A stretch of DNA of 64,000 bases from Brachycybe producta. Lineage: Eukaryota > Arthropoda > Diplopoda > Playtdesmida > Andrognathidae. Positions 33,653 to 47,208 of this stretch are shown here, in pieces. The notes beneath the pieces are model-generated. The model worked only from the letters and a program-made list of their open reading frames with translations, did no database searches and was not told the origin of the DNA. Position 1 is the first letter of the stretch. The number at the start of each line of letters is the position of its first letter. The DNA lies in the NCBI GenBank assembly GCA_036925085.1, contig JAUPFP010000007.1, positions 6,434,228 through 6,498,227 of the forward strand, written 5' to 3'. Made by a program: the position numbers and the translations under genes.

Positions 33653-35195
33653 GAAAAAACTCTATGGTGCTCCTGAAATGCAGAGTAAATCAGAGATTTC
33701 AATTATCTTATGAGCTGTTCTGAAAATATCTTAGAATAAAATTCGAATGGTTTTTAGAAACTAAAATAGTAATTGATGTTGATGATATTCATCGATGCTT
33801 TTAAACAGCGATCGTTTTATATGCGCCACAAGGTAAAGCAAAAAAAAAAAAGACGCGAAAGTGACCAGATTTAATGAATTCCAGAGGCAATCTCCTAGAA
33901 TCGATGACTTTCCCATGATAAACACCATATAAAATGAAAAAATGAAGATAAATCTATCTAAAGACAACATCAAAATAATTTGAAGTTGAAAATATGAAGA
34001 AGAAGAAGAAGAAGAAGAAGAAGAAGAAGAAGAAGAAGAAGAAGAAGAAGAAGAAGGAGAAAAAAAGAGAAATCTTATAACGGACCTTTGAATATCCTTT
34101 CAAAGTGAAGTTTAAAAACACAAAACAGATCAAATTAACACTACTTAGAGATTTTAAGTCATAACCAATACATGAGCAATAATACCAAAAAAAATCTCGG
34201 ACTAAGGACAAAATTCAAGTACGCTCGTACTAGTAGAAAACATGGTACTAGAACTTCAATTTGAACCCCTCTGAACGTGGTTCCAACACAGAAATCCCAT
34301 TTTCCTATTGAATGCCCTTTGAACAGGGTTTTTTTTTAAATATTGGAACCCTCTGTTCAGAATGTTCAAGTGTAAGATTTCAGTCTTGAACCTATTGGAC
34401 CTAGTTCGCCTAGTGGTTAAGTCAGCCCTACCTACTGTATATCTGCAGTATGTTAGGCATAGGTAAAAAACCAAAAAGTGTAAAAGGATATATCAACTTG
34501 GCAAGTCTTCCCATTCCTCACATTCTGACAATTTACTGACAAGCTAGGTGAAAACTGATTTGTGTTGCCTACAAATTGATACATGGGAACTACAACAATA
34601 AGTAATACCTGTTTCGGCATAGCACTTTTACATTTTTTTTAGATGGTAGACACATTTTTTTTTTCTTATAAATATGTCTTCCGTCAACTTTTGTCGCCTT
34701 TTTTTTTCGATTTCTGACCAATGTGCCAATCTATCCTGTCAACACATCAAGGTACAGGTCATTTCTTTTGTATGAAATTTAAGCCTGAAACCCTCTTTTT
34801 TTTCCTACTATAATGTACATAGCTCTCAATACTTTTCTTATACCTTACATACTTTGGTACAAATGCCTGACAATATTTCTATAATGGTTATCGTGATTCG
34901 ATGTTCCAAAGGATGAACACTGACAGTAAAAAGAAACGATACAGAAAGAAAAAAAAGTGTAAGCTTTTTTTTATATTTCCTGATCCTACTTCCTTTTAGT
35001 ACACCTCATACATTCCAAAAATTGCAACAAGAAAAGACGTGGAAAAAACAACAACAACACAGCAGCTATTTTTCGATATGCTCATTGTGATGCAAGACAA
35101 TTGCATGACGAATAAAAGTATAAAGACTACTCGGTGGTGGTTGATGGCCGCAAATCAATTTTCTAAATGCAGGACATGTACTAAAAAATGCCCCC

Positions 35196-35198
<3 letters not shown>
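33653..35198. other. Intergenic; (AAG)n and a tRNA-like head
   Basis: (AAG)n at about 33995-34056 produces a long poly-Phe/Leu artefact ORF. At about 34395-34420, TTCGCCTAGTGGTTAAGTC resembles an RNA polymerase III A box, but I could not find a matching B box. Confidence 0.5.

Positions 35199-35281
<83 letters not shown>
35199..35281. repeat. (TA)n microsatellite, about 41 units
   Basis: Longest uninterrupted TA tract in the window. Confidence 0.95.
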
Positions 35282-35282
<1 letters not shown>

Positions 35283-35770
35283 CTTGTCTACCTCTAGGGC
35301 GCTCTCAATTCTCATAGTCACTTTCTTTTTCACACTCATTTTCATCCAATTCATTCAAAATCGACATATTGATGTATATTTGTTTTGACATATGATAAAT
35401 TTCATATAAAATGTGACAATTCTCAAGCGTGTGAGATGATGGACGGTCCAAAAGAAATATATAGAAACTATATCAGAAAAGAAACTATGAAACAGAACAC
35501 AATGTTTAAGCTCTGAGCTCCGATATAATGTAACAATAGATAGAACAAATAGATCCTATTGTAAAAAAGAAAATAAATAAAAACCCTCAGAACTTGTTGA
35601 AATTTTACAAGTTGACATTTCAAATTCGTGAACTGTATTTCATTATTTAACAAGAGATTCAAGAAACCTCCTTGGACCTTTGTTGTATTGAAACACTAAT
35701 GCTGATTTGACTGGACATATTATGCAATTTGAATTCACGGTTTTTTTTTTAGGTTGATGTGTTGTTTCCA
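35282..35770. other. Intergenic, no feature seen
   Basis: AT-rich, no gene recognised. Confidence 0.45.
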
Positions 35771-36075
35771 GTCCACATGCAACGTTTTGTACAACATTTT
35801 ACCTGCGCAATTCAAGACGTTGCTTGTGGACAGGAAAACTATGCAATTATGTGAGCTGCTCGAAGACGATACATGGAGACGAAAAACTGAAACCGAGAGC
35901 TCAGTTATCTGCGACCTGCACCACAGTTTTCCTTCAATTTTGGTGTCAGAACAGTGTTCTGCGGAAATGAGTGGAGGAGAAAACGGTGCTGACAAGTGTA
36001 TTGCGAGAACACTCGTCAACTGCAACGTTTTTTTTGCACAATTTTGCCTGCGCAGTCAAAACGTTGTGTGTGGAC
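35771..36075. repeat. Element bounded by two palindromic 61-bp repeats
   Basis: 35771-35831 and 36015-36075 are direct copies sharing TGCAACGTTTT and TGCCTGCGCAGT-like cores. Each copy is itself an inverted repeat (CCACA..CAACGTTTT against its complement). The 111-codon ORF crossing it is probably fortuitous. Confidence 0.5.
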
Positions 36076-37688
36076 CTGCATTGCTTTAGGTCATAATAAG
36101 AGGTGACAGTGAATGCTGACTAAGCCAATTTAAAAAAAAATGCAATTTGAAAATACAGTATGTCATTTTTGTTAAAATTTGACGCAATCAAAATTAGTTT
36201 TGAACTCCAAATTTTTACCTAATGAAAACAGACTCTTAAGCCGATGCTGCACGTTGCAATCAGCATCAGCATTGTAGCATCAGCTTAATTTACAATTATT
36301 TAGTTTTTGACCCAACTTAAAGTGAATAACAAAAATCAAGATTTTGAAATTACCATAAGTTTGTTTTTACTGTGTGTTTCTATACTGTGGTTTGGCTCTC
36401 TCTCTCGTTCTTTCTCTCTCTCTCCCCACTCTACTCCCTACACTCTACTCTATTTAAAATTCTTTCATGAAACTCAACATCAACAATGTATATAAGTATA
36501 GTAATAGTATTAATATTCCCTTCGGTCACATTGATCTTATATACGTCTGAACACAGACGAACACACAGAGAGGGAAGAGAGAAAAAAAAAACCCCTAACA
36601 CAATCAGTTCAATTATAAAGATCACGTTACACAATGTATAGGAAGAATAAAAAGATGAAGAAGAAGAAAGGGAAGAAAAAAAAAAAACCTCAAGTTTCTC
36701 TGTTCCCTAAAGAAACATATAGTTTCTCAAATAAAATGTAGATATTTTTTTTTCTAGAGAAAAAAAAATAAGCTAACATCTACCAACTCTTTAAGAGATA
36801 AGCGTCACTACATAAGAAAAAGAAAAGAAAAAGTAGTGGTGAAAAAATCCCACCATTTCCCAGATGGATTCACTTGAAAGTGAAACCATTGGTATATATA
36901 TATATAAGGCCTATACATAAGTTGGTTCCTGGATATGCATGGCCCTTTGACGGGTCATTCTAGGCTTTCAGGCAAAGAAATTACGAGAACAATCCTTCAA
37001 ATCTTTTATCTCGGTGGGGGGGGGGGGTTAAAAGGATGGGGTTTGCATTGGGCCCTATATTACACACAAGGACTCGATTGCAGATAACCCTATTATATTG
37101 CCAAAACAGTTTCTTCTTCAATAAAAAGAAAACTTGGTCCAGACAGCCACTGATAAAAGTCTATTAGATGGCACAATTAATCACTAGGCGGCACTCTCCG
37201 CTCCTATATAACCACCATAAAGTATTACTGAAATAAAAGTTATATATACACTGTATAATCGAGTGGCGCAGGTAAAAATGTTTACTGTTTAAAGCTAGAT
37301 CTAATTGTTATACTGTAGTTGTTCAAAGATAAAAACTATAAATGCTATACATTTTTATACTAAAGTCGTATCTTAAACATATATTAAGATTTATTATTGC
37401 GAAAAAAAAGTGAAAAGATTATTCAATAATAAATAAACGAAGTTATTAGATTTTGAAAAGCTTTGTTTGAAAAATTCATTTTGTGGTGGAAAAAAAAAAC
37501 GACAATTCACATAAAAGTTCAGTTTTCTGTCTACTTTGTGTTCTAAGCTTCTAAACTTCTTCTAAGCTTCTTCTCGGCTTTTTAAGAAATTTCTTAACAG
37601 AAATGGACACAGACTACTAATTTATCAGGGTTGGGTTCAATTTTGATCATTTTAAAATTTCGTAATAAAAATAAGCAAAAAAAAAAAT
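36076..37688. other. Intergenic, no gene seen
   Basis: Contains a G-run at about 37015-37028 and a short (TA)n. No conserved feature. Confidence 0.45.
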
Positions 37689-37969
37689 ACTCGGATTGTT
37701 ATGCAATATCAAGTAAATGATTCTCAATTCCTGCCTAAGCATCAGTTGTGAAGTAACAATTCCGTTTAGATCAACCAATAATTTTTTTTAAAAATGCAAA
37801 ACACTGGTTAGATGCTAGTTTTCTAGTTGACAACTGATAGTCTAGCCTCTAACTAGCCTTTTTGATTAGAAAAAAAAGCATAAATGCAGTTGCTCTAATG
37901 ATGATGATTACTCCACAATTGGCACTTAGACCACAAATTGCATGATATTGCATAAAAATCCGAGCCCTA
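37689..37969. mobile_element. hAT-type foldback MITE, copy 3
   Basis: The right end CCGAGCCCTA is intact. The left end lacks TAGGGC and begins CTCGGATTGTTATGCAATATC. The palindromic middle with TCTAGCCTCTAAC is retained. No matching 8-bp TSD, so the left end was probably lost. Confidence 0.75.
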
Positions 37970-38212
37970 TTAATTATAATGTAAGAATTACAGCGCATGG
38001 AAATTACATATATATTTTCCGTACAAAAAATGGATAGTTATCTACTCTATGTTACTGTATGTTCCTTCTTATTTTTATTACTCGCTTTTATTTAACACCA
38101 TAATTTGTTTGTTTGTCCACCGTCACCTTCTGAAATATTTGAAAATAGTTCACACTTGTATGGGGATTGAACCCATGACCAACACTAACCACTACCCCAG
38201 CAAGACAAGAGG
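37970..38212 (-). repeat. Possible tRNA-derived SINE fragment
   Basis: On the - strand, GGTAGTGGTTAGTG (A-box-like) is followed by GGTTCAATCCC (B-box-like, around 38160-38172), but the spacing is too short for a complete tRNA: the anticodon arm is missing. A tRNA-like SINE head or decayed tRNA pseudogene is likely. Confidence 0.35.
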
Positions 38213-39416
38213 CAGGGGCGTAGCTAGACACCCGCAAGACCCACAACTGCGGGGGGGGGGGGCGCAGGAGGTTTGGGGGCGCAAAAAATAGACAAATTTC
38301 TTTTAATAATTCTTTTAAAAAAATGGGGGGCTGCGCCCTCCAGACACCCTGCAACAAGCTTAATATCCTAACCTTCCGACTGTTCCTACTGTTGTTCAGA
38401 CCTGTTCCGCTGTTCGTCAAAATATAGTGCCCCCAACCAGTATGAGGGCTATGTGGAGAGGAGGGGAAGGGGGTAAAAGTTTTGTTTTTACTTTTTAGAC
38501 CTTTTTTTATAAAAGCGAGTATCACAAAAACATGTTTTTTGTTTAATTTTCTTTTAATAATAAAGAAAATTTCATATATTGATATCAACTATGTAAAATT
38601 TCAAATTTGTAACTTTGATAATTTAAACAGTGAACATTTTACTTGCGCCACTTGGTGTAGATTTTCCAATAGGTTCTAGAACTAAATATATAGGGGAACC
38701 TAAGTAGAGAGAGAGAGAGAGAGAGAAAAAAAAAGCCTGCTAGAAAAGCCATATTTTAAAAATGAAACCCACAATTGCATTAAGTTATAAGGCGAAAAAC
38801 AGCGAGTGAATTCCAAGCTAATTTAACATTTGGTGAAAAGAAAAAGAGAGAGAAAAAAAAATAATAGATAGAGAGAAAATACCATTTGAATAATGAAAAG
38901 TCACCCCCTAAAAACCCCAAATGAAATTACTATTGGAGATGAGTACATACATATATATACATGCAGCCGCATAAATTATTGTAATTTACGTAAAACGGTT
39001 ATTTGGCTAAACGAATTCGACGCTTGTTTACTATTATAGAAATAAAGAAAAAAAAAAGGAACGGAAACTCCGAATTTATATATATATATATTTATGTACA
39101 TGTATATTATCTAAGTCTCAAGTTCCGCAATTATTAAAACGTGTTAGATTACTTAGAATAATTTCGAACTGAAATTTGAATTGAGCATATCTTAACCAAA
39201 AAAAAAAAGCAAAAATGCTTCATTCCATTTTATGGTTTTATATATATACATTTGAAAACTAAATTAAATCGTATATATAATGGTAATAATAATAACAGTG
39301 AAGAAAGAACACAGATCTTTCATTGAAAATATTAGTTTCTTGTGTTTTTTTCCCTTCGTTTTCAAAATACAATAACAAAACTAAGAAAACCACCAACAAG
39401 TAATAAATGACTGGCA

Positions 39417-39491
<75 letters not shown>

Positions 39492-40532
39492 TATATAGAA
39501 ATCGTTCCAACTTGCTGAACATATGGTTTTATCTTTATATAAGTACATAAACTAACTGCACAGTGTGCCATTGACCGCAAGTTTGACCAATTCGAAAACC
39601 CCATATTTTTCTCAACAAATAAAAACATTTACTACTATAGCCTTTATATAGGTTTCATGTCATTTCAGAGAATGTTTGAATCTAGTGAAACCACCAAAAA
39701 TAATTTAAATCAAACTCAACAAATTCCTGAGTTTTTCTTTTGGTCAATCAAAAGTTTTAACAAAAACCAACATCTTATAAGATGAAGAATTGAAATAGAA
39801 ATGAAAAATCGAAACATATATATATATATATAGATAGATAAAAGATGAAGTATAGCAAATAAAGTACACAAAAGAAAATGAATGGACACAACAAACACAC
39901 ACAAAAATGTCCAGTTATTCGGTCATTGGAGCAAGGCAGCGACAATTGGCCAAGAAAAAAAAAACGAAAGAATGAAAAAATTACTGTGTTTCTTCAAGTT
40001 ATAGTTTTACCATCAAATGAAATCAATGGAGAACATATTATGGTTGAAGGTGATGGGGTAGTTTCAACTCTTCAGAATTTTTTCCACAAATAGAAACATT
40101 TTTTTTTACTATGTGCATGCAGTGATTGCCTACCATCGGGGTGTGTTGCTTCAATATCAATTGGAAAGTGTTACGAAAATGATGGGAGGAAACGAGCAAT
40201 GAGAATAAACGATGAAGGACGGGGTTTGAAAATTACGACTCATGTGAATGACCAACAGGAAAAGTTCAAGTCAAGAGAATGGAACAAAAATTATTCCCTC
40301 TCTAAAACTAACTCAAGATAGTACGGATTGAGGTAAATACCCGCTAACTGAGGAAAGGAGGAAACAAATTTCAAGTTTCTTATGTTGTTACCCATGTTAC
40401 CCATTTTAATACTGTATATTAACATGTTACAATAAAATACACCAGCGTATCAATTTAAATTCTTTTTATAAACTGTAGTCAAGCATTTCTAACTTAGTTA
40501 GATAAACTAAATTAGAAATAATTAAGCCATAC
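38213..40532. other. Intergenic; possible transposon end and (TA)n
   Basis: 38213 begins CAGGGGCGTAGCTAGAC followed by a G-run, a layout common at ends of DNA transposons in animal genomes; no partner end was found. (TA)n at 39421-39486 and short tracts near 39080. No gene. Confidence 0.45.
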
Positions 40533-40923
40533 CTCGTTTCCACCGCAAAAATTAACTGCGGTTAAAAAGTTAACCACAGTTAATTTTCAAGTGGAAACAA
40601 ATTTCTGACCAAAGAAGTTATAACTCAACTACATTGACACAATGTGGTTAACTACAGTATTGAATGCATAAATACATCACTTCCTGACATCCTGTGTTCA
40701 AACATATTTAGCCTACAAACAACATGGTGGATAATCTGACTGAAAATTTTACAAAATGAACAATTGTTTAACAGGAAGTGAAACCGATCAGGAGGTGACA
40801 CAAAATTATTAAACATCATGTGTCTTAAAAATGCAAACACACAAAAGTGATACATCAAGCTTGTCTGCAGTTAACTATAATCTTGATTATGTAACTACAG
40901 TTAATTTTTGGAGTTTAAACGAG
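40533..40923. repeat. MITE with CTCGTTTCCACCGC / AAACGAG inverted ends
   Basis: The left CTCGTTTCCACCGCAAAAAT and TAACTGCGGTTAA segments pair imperfectly with the right GTAACTACAGTTAATTTTTG...AAACGAG. Additional TTAACCACAGTTAA palindromes lie inside. About 390 bp and non-coding. Confidence 0.55.
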
Positions 40924-43900
40924 ATATTAGGATTAATTAGGATAAAACTAAATATGATTCCCCACCCCCACCCCCCCCCCCCCCCCCCCCGATTTGGAAT
41001 ATTTCTTGCATCCTATATAACAATCTCTATACAAGAGTGTACAATCAACCAACCAGTCACTTCTTTTGTGACTTTTAGAGGTTTTTTTTTCTTTTCTACT
41101 TCGTCTCCAAATTCCTATCATCCTCTATTCTTGAGCATCAATGTATATGTGTGTATCAATCGAAAAACGGCCTCATTCGCCTTAACCATCATCATTTCCC
41201 ATCGAAACAGTTCAAACAAAAGTCAAAGATCACTACCAAGAAATGAGAAAAAAAATATATATATAAAGAACAGTAGTAGGAAGGGAAAAAATGTTTCAGT
41301 ATCAAGTTTGGAATTGCAAAGGAATGTCGATTGTTAAGACCAAACACAGAAAAAAAGCCCATTCATATTCTTATAGTATTTTTTTTCCTTACTAAATTTA
41401 GATCTCTCCATGAGCTGATCTTTTCAAGATTATATATAACCAGAAATTACTGTTGTGTTATTTATACTGCTGAACATAAAAAAAACTTCAGCTCAATACT
41501 GAGTTAGATAGATGGTAGTGGCATAGACGTACATTGTAAGTACTGTTGGGCAAATTCCATCTACCAAAAAAATATTTACATTGGTGCTGGAATGAGAAGT
41601 CAATACTTTATTGAAATATCTAAATGAATCAGAATTGGAATTCACATACAAAAGCAGACACAGATTGAAAAATACAGACATGACACACAAAGACACATAC
41701 AGAGATATGATACAAACACAATAAATATGAGACACAAACATACATATATAACACACAAAGAAACACATAACACACAGAAAGGTGCGTACAACACGCAAAT
41801 ATACCAAACACAAGAGATACCACACAAAGATGACAGCGGAAAATAAACATTTGAAAACGCAAGACGCAGACACAAAGACTACACACGTCTACATATAATA
41901 ATAATCAATAACTAAAACAAAAGCACATACCTAAGAGATACCGAAAGATACCTAAAGAGTGTATTTGGAATTTTTTTAAAAGATGTCAATTTGCCAAATT
42001 ACACATGTCTTTTGACTGCATATTTTGATTCTTCTTTTTTTTTATTTAGAATCTTTTTATGTAATATACATTTTGTTATCTAAATAAGGCTCATATATCA
42101 AATAATTTCCTCTCTTTTTATACCAGGTTCAAAATATAAAAAATACACATTTCCGTTTATGAAGTAAATAAACTGCAACACAAAGGATAAACAACCTAAA
42201 AAAAACATGAAACAAACTCTAATAACTCTTGCATAATAAGCTGTATTATGAATATTATTACCGTAATGTATGAATTTAATGCATAGATATGATGAGTTGT
42301 GAGTGTATGTGTGTAATAAATGAAATAAACAGACTTTGACTATAAAAAAAATAGATACTTTCATATATTAAAACAATCCGTTTGGCAAATAAGAAACTTT
42401 TAATCCTTTATTACAAACACACACACACACACAAGAACCAGAAAAGATACTTAGAGATAATCAATCACATGACCATGCTAAAGATATATATATATATATA
42501 TATATAGAATATAATGTGTATAAAAAAAAAATAGAGAAGAAAAAGATGAAAAATATATATTAAAAAAACACATGCAACATGATGATGACTATGCACAGAT
42601 AAAGAACTACAAGAGAAACATTAGTTCATCATCATCCTCATTTCATGAATACATTTACATCTACTAATTAAAGAGACTAATTGAAGCTAATAGTGTGTAT
42701 ACACACTATGAATATATATATTTGCATACAAAAAGTAAATATTCACCTATTGTCACTGCAGTAAAGAAAAAGTTGGATTTTCAAAGGATGTGTGGGGCTT
42801 ATTACTTTTTTTTTTTCTTTCAAAAAATTATTAAAAAAAAATTACATTAGCTTAATTGTGAAATTTTACTCGTATAACAAAATTGAGTAATTTAGTAATG
42901 TAATATAGCTTTTTTTTTAGATATACATAATACATATAATATATACAATGAAAGTTTGCTCATCGGGAAGCAATAAATGATAAAGATCTTTTACATGTAA
43001 CAATGTATGACATCGCAAATAGACATATAATAATAATAGAATGAAGAAAAAGATCACATACAGTAAATCTTAAAAGAGTCTAAAGGAGAAACAGAAGAAG
43101 AAGGGGTTTCTTTTCTCTTTTTTTAGTATTATTAATATGAAAGTAACATATTCATGATCCAATTTCATAACTTCCGCCCATTCAAAAAATTGTCTTTCTT
43201 CTTTTACTACAATATACAGTATGTCTTGTCTAATTCTGTATATTCTTCAGAAATACTGAGGAGGGGAAGAGAAAGGGAGAAGTTTGTTGCTTGTTAGCTT
43301 GGAAAAAAAGACGACAGAAAAGCAATCTAACGGTGTGGAAGTAATATAAATAATAATAATAATAATAAAAGACGAAATGGAGGGATTCTGAAAATGGCCA
43401 ATTAGTCGGTCACACCGTTCATATACTGTAGATATACAAACACACCCATTTTTTAATGATCATACTTTTTCTCCCATTTTCTACTCTTCTCCTTCCTAAT
43501 TTCAAATTCATCTTTGTGTTTTTTCTTCTTCTCTAGAATAAAAAGTGTGTAGATATTGAAGAAATACCTAAGAGAACAAATCCTTATTGCAACAGTTATC
43601 TTAAATAAACTTTATTAAAGTCGTGACCTATATTATTACTAAAAGTATCTGCAAGCAGTTATAGATATAGAAGACCATGTCTTAAACTCCATTTGCATCA
43701 ACAAAATCCATCTTCAACTCTTAACAAGAGAGAAATAGATGGAAAAGTGTGTTGGAGGAGGGGGTATTATTTTTCAGTTGCCATTAGGTTTGTGTTATAA
43801 ATTTCAAGGTAGAGAAATAGATGACGTCTTTGTTAAGTTGTTTTGTCAATGGTAACATTAAAAAAACAAGACTTTTCAAGGCAAAAGTTAAAATGTAGAT

Positions 43901-44263
43901 TATGAGGTAAAAAAAAAAAAAGATTGTAATGAAATTAAACAACAATTGTATTTTCATCATTTTAATTAACACGGCTGAAAAGTAATTTGTAGATGTATTC
44001 ATTCCTGAAGCAATTTTAAGAAGAAAAAAAACTGTCTTAAAACGTTTCTCAGTAATTAGAATAGTAGGTGACTATACTAAAAGCATTTTTATGACGTATA
44101 ATCACTTATTTCAATAATTATTTATGGCAGTTTCAAGAAGAAGAAAAAAAAACATCAGAAAATGTAATTCCTTTTTTTTAGCTCATTTTCAAATTGTCAT
44201 TTAACAGTTTATTTATGCAGATATCCTCATCATAAAACATTTTTAGAAAATTCACCAACTATA
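40924..44263. other. Intergenic with C-run, CA, TA and AAT tracts
   Basis: Poly-C at 40971-40990; a 20-bp perfect palindrome ATAGTGTGTATACACACTAT at 42690-42709; (TA)n near 42485-42506. MITE-like remnants near 44040. No gene recognised. Confidence 0.5.
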
Positions 44264-44716
44264 GTTGCTTCACTGCAAGAAGAAGCTGAGGCTGACAAGA
44301 AATTTTGGCTTGTGTCTTTTTTGACTGATTAAAAAGGGGTAATTAAGCACGGCTTGGATTTTTATGCAATATCAAGCAAATGTTTCTCAATTTGTAGCTT
44401 AAGTGCCAATTGTGAACTGCAATTATCCTTTTTCTAATCAAAAAGCCTGGTTACAGGCTAGCTGTCTGGTTACTATCAGTTGTCAACTAGAGTTCTAGCC
44501 TCTAACCAGTGTTTTTGATTGTAATAAAACCATAATTGCTGAATTTGCAGGTATATCTAAACGGGATTGTTACTTCACAATTTTCTCTTGGGCAACAGAT
44601 TGAGAAAGATTTAATTGATATTGCATAAAAATCTGAGCCCTACTAATAAGAAAAAACTGCAAGAAACCATTTTATTATAAACTGTTGAGAACGCCTGCTA
44701 TCATCCCTTTTGTTAT
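44264..44716. repeat. MITE interrupted by hAT-type MITE copy 4
   Basis: The left part (ATAGTTGCTTCACTGCAAGA and on) and the right part (AAAACTGCAAGAAACC...TTGTTATT) align in order with the intact element at 47209-47438. The hAT-type MITE sits between them. Confidence 0.6.
44348..44642. mobile_element. hAT-type foldback MITE, copy 4
   Basis: Contains TTTTTATGCAATATCAAGC at the left, TGATATTGCATAAAAATC and GAGCCCTA at the right, and a long palindromic middle. The flanking octamers TAATTAAG and CTAATAAG are similar but not identical, so the duplication has decayed. Confidence 0.78.
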
Positions 44717-44729
44717 TTCTTAAGTCGGG

Positions 44730-45100
44730 TACACACTGAGTCGTGAATTGGGCGAGAGCACTACCGGTAGGCTAGCAGTAGTAATCACTAGATTCACTAC
44801 CTCATATGAACAAGTGGTCGTGGAAGTGGGCGGTCGTACACGACCTTGAAAAATGGGGTCGTGTTCACTCCAACCTGCCGGAGTGACAACGACCGCTTCA
44901 GTCGTGAATTCGCCAAGTGAAAATGTCTGTGTACAAAATGAAACTAATCGCGAGACAACGTTTGGCGACGGCAATAGATGGTCGTTGCAGAACTCCGTGT
45001 GAACTGAAAACGGTTGTGAACTTCGGTGTTGAATACGCAAGTAATGTGACATGCGCATTACTGGGCGTGTTCTCGCCCAATTCACGACTCCGTGTGAACA
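44730..45100. repeat. MITE with GAGTCGTGAATTGGGCGAGA inverted ends
   Basis: The left end 44733-44757 and right end 45071-45096 are near-perfect inverted repeats over about 25 bp. The interior repeats CGACC/GGTCG words. The ORFs of 121 and 68 codons simply span the arms. Confidence 0.7.
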
Positions 45101-45719
45101 CTAAATTACCTAAGGTAAATTAGAAGACTAAGAAACTCTAGTTAAAATCACGCTGCAATGCAGTAAGACAGAGAACACGCCGTTAATGACTCGCATTTGC
45201 TAACTTAGCAAACGTTTTCGAGACAACGAGGTTAGGTTAGGTAATTAGGTAAATTGCCTTAGGTAAATTAGGTTAGGTGTGTAGACTAAATGACACAATC
45301 CTAAATATTTTGAACACCACTCTGATGTTATGAGCTTCAGCTGATGACGAGGCATCATGCGGCAACTATACTTGAATAATATTTGCCTTAATAGCATTTA
45401 CTAGTAAACTTAAAGCAGTGAGTGTTGCAGTACTCAACAAATTGTACACAACTACAGCACAACCTGCGTTGTGCAACCTGAAAAGCAAAAAATGTACACA
45501 CTACTCAACAATTTGATGTGTGCAATTAAAATCATCAATAATCTTTATTTTAGCAACCTCGATCACCAATTACCACTATTGTAGAATGTAGACGGACCAT
45601 TCAAGGTTGGCTTTGATTTTGTATTGCATGAAATAATGTGCGCACCATAAATTAGAATGTCCTTTATGATGCAATATTCTACACTACATAAAAAATTACA
45701 CTATATATGGGCAGGGCTG
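45101..45719. other. Intergenic; GGTAAATTAGG-rich patch
   Basis: A short patch of TTAGGTAAATT/GGTTAGGTAAT repeats occurs around 45105-45275. No gene. Confidence 0.45.
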
Positions 45720-45990
45720 ACAACTCTAAGAAAATTAGAGAGATTTTTGCTAGGACAGATTCATATTATTGGTCTTTTTTTCCCTAGAGTTATAAGACAA
45801 TGGAACTCTCTTCCTGAGGCAGTGGTGAATGGGGATAATTTTGTTTTGTGGGATTGACATTTGTATATTCATTTTGTTTTGATATATGTATATGTACTTG
45901 ACAATGCTTAATGCTGCATATGGACTTTTATGTCCCTCTGCCATAGGCCTATTTGGCTGCTAGCAGAGTACTCATTGTAATTGCAATGAA
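45720..45990 (+). pseudogene. LINE reverse-transcriptase ORF C-terminus and 3' UTR
   Basis: The + frame ending at TGA 45857 finishes with FFPRVIRQWNSLPEAVV, the hallmark C-terminal motif of CR1/L2/Jockey-type LINE ORF2 proteins (SFFPRTI..WNSLP). Upstream coding sequence is lost, as expected for 5' truncation during target-primed reverse transcription. The following tail with TCCCTCTGCCATAGG recurs at 11631-11740. The exact clade is uncertain. Confidence 0.72.
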
Positions 45991-47208
45991 ACACGCGTTG
46001 CAAACAAATGGTGCTGTATACTGTTGCCAGGTACACTTCACAACAATTTATTTAGCAGTGAGATAATTTCACGAATTGCCATGATCTTAATAACCTAATG
46101 TCATTCGGATCCATTTTGTTTCTTAATCTTAACATCTGCAATTAAAGATTAAAAAGATAAAAGGCTGCAATGAAAAATTCTCATCAAATAAATTTAATTT
46201 TAGCTACGACAACAGTTTATTCATCATTGTTTATTCTATAAACAATCAGCAAACCGCAATACACAACTGTCCTCATGATGACTTATCCCTAGCAAAAACA
46301 AAAATTAAGCTTATAAGTGGTAATCATATCTCAAAACACTTAAGAAAGATAATAGCTATATAGAAATAAACGTCCAGTTGTAAGCTTATTTATCACAGCG
46401 AACATTCCAGGGATACTTCATTAAGATCAATTATATTTCATGAGAAAGATAAATTTCATACACTGGACATCACCCCTCTCACTTTTAGTTTTGTGGCTTT
46501 CTCCATTATTATGTTCAAAACATAAATCCTAACAACTATTTTTTTAAAAAAAAACACACACATGCGCACATCAAACAATAAATGAAATTTCTTACTACAA
46601 ATAGCGGCTGGAACCAACAAGTACATGGTAAAACATTCAAATTATCTATTTTCAAGAAATAACATGGATAGATAATGAGATTACATTTAAGGATTAATTA
46701 TTTACGCGATTTAATTAGTAAATTAAAAACCTTAGGGAAAACATTTAAGTGAGTTGCTTTCATTCTTGTTGGTCCAATTCAACTGTACTAGAAAGATTTC
46801 CTATTATGGTTGGGCGTAGACAAAACAAAAATAGGAAAAGAGTGAAATTCGATTGAATCTTCTTATAATAATAATAATAATAATAAATCAGTGACGTTAT
46901 ATGCTGACAAATACACCTTGATAAATAACCACTGGAAAGAAAGAAAATAGGCACCTACACATAGACACACCATACTGAAGCCCACATAATCCCTTTTCTT
47001 ATATAAATGTGTGACAGCCGTAAATGCAATTACAATGAATTGCTTATTGTATTGGATTTAATAGATTAAATACAATAAGCTACGTTAATCTTAAAACAGA
47101 CAATAATATGAAGAGTTTGTTTGTACGTGTGCGAGTGTGACGTGTGTTACAAGTTTGGACATCAAACTAGAAATTGTTGTAAGTGGACATTGTGTTCACA
47201 TGTATTTA
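45991..47208. other. Intergenic; (AAT)n tract
   Basis: (AAT)n near 46867-46886; no gene recognised. Confidence 0.5.

Noticed and set aside
34000-34211. Poly-Phe ORF on the - strand
   Set aside because: It is the translation of an (AAG)n microsatellite.
35039-35388. ORFs with long Ile-Tyr repeats
   Set aside because: Produced by the (TA)n tract; the same holds at 39259-39628 and 48346-48531.
41493-41886. Cys/Val-rich - strand ORFs of 77-126 codons
   Set aside because: They come from a diverged ACACAAA-type simple-sequence region and overlap in several frames. A Cys-rich peptide gene was considered, but there is no signal peptide-cleavage-core layout.
44720-45123. ORFs of 67-121 codons around 44.7-45.1 kb
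   Set aside because: They span the inverted arms of a MITE and do not keep a conserved frame.
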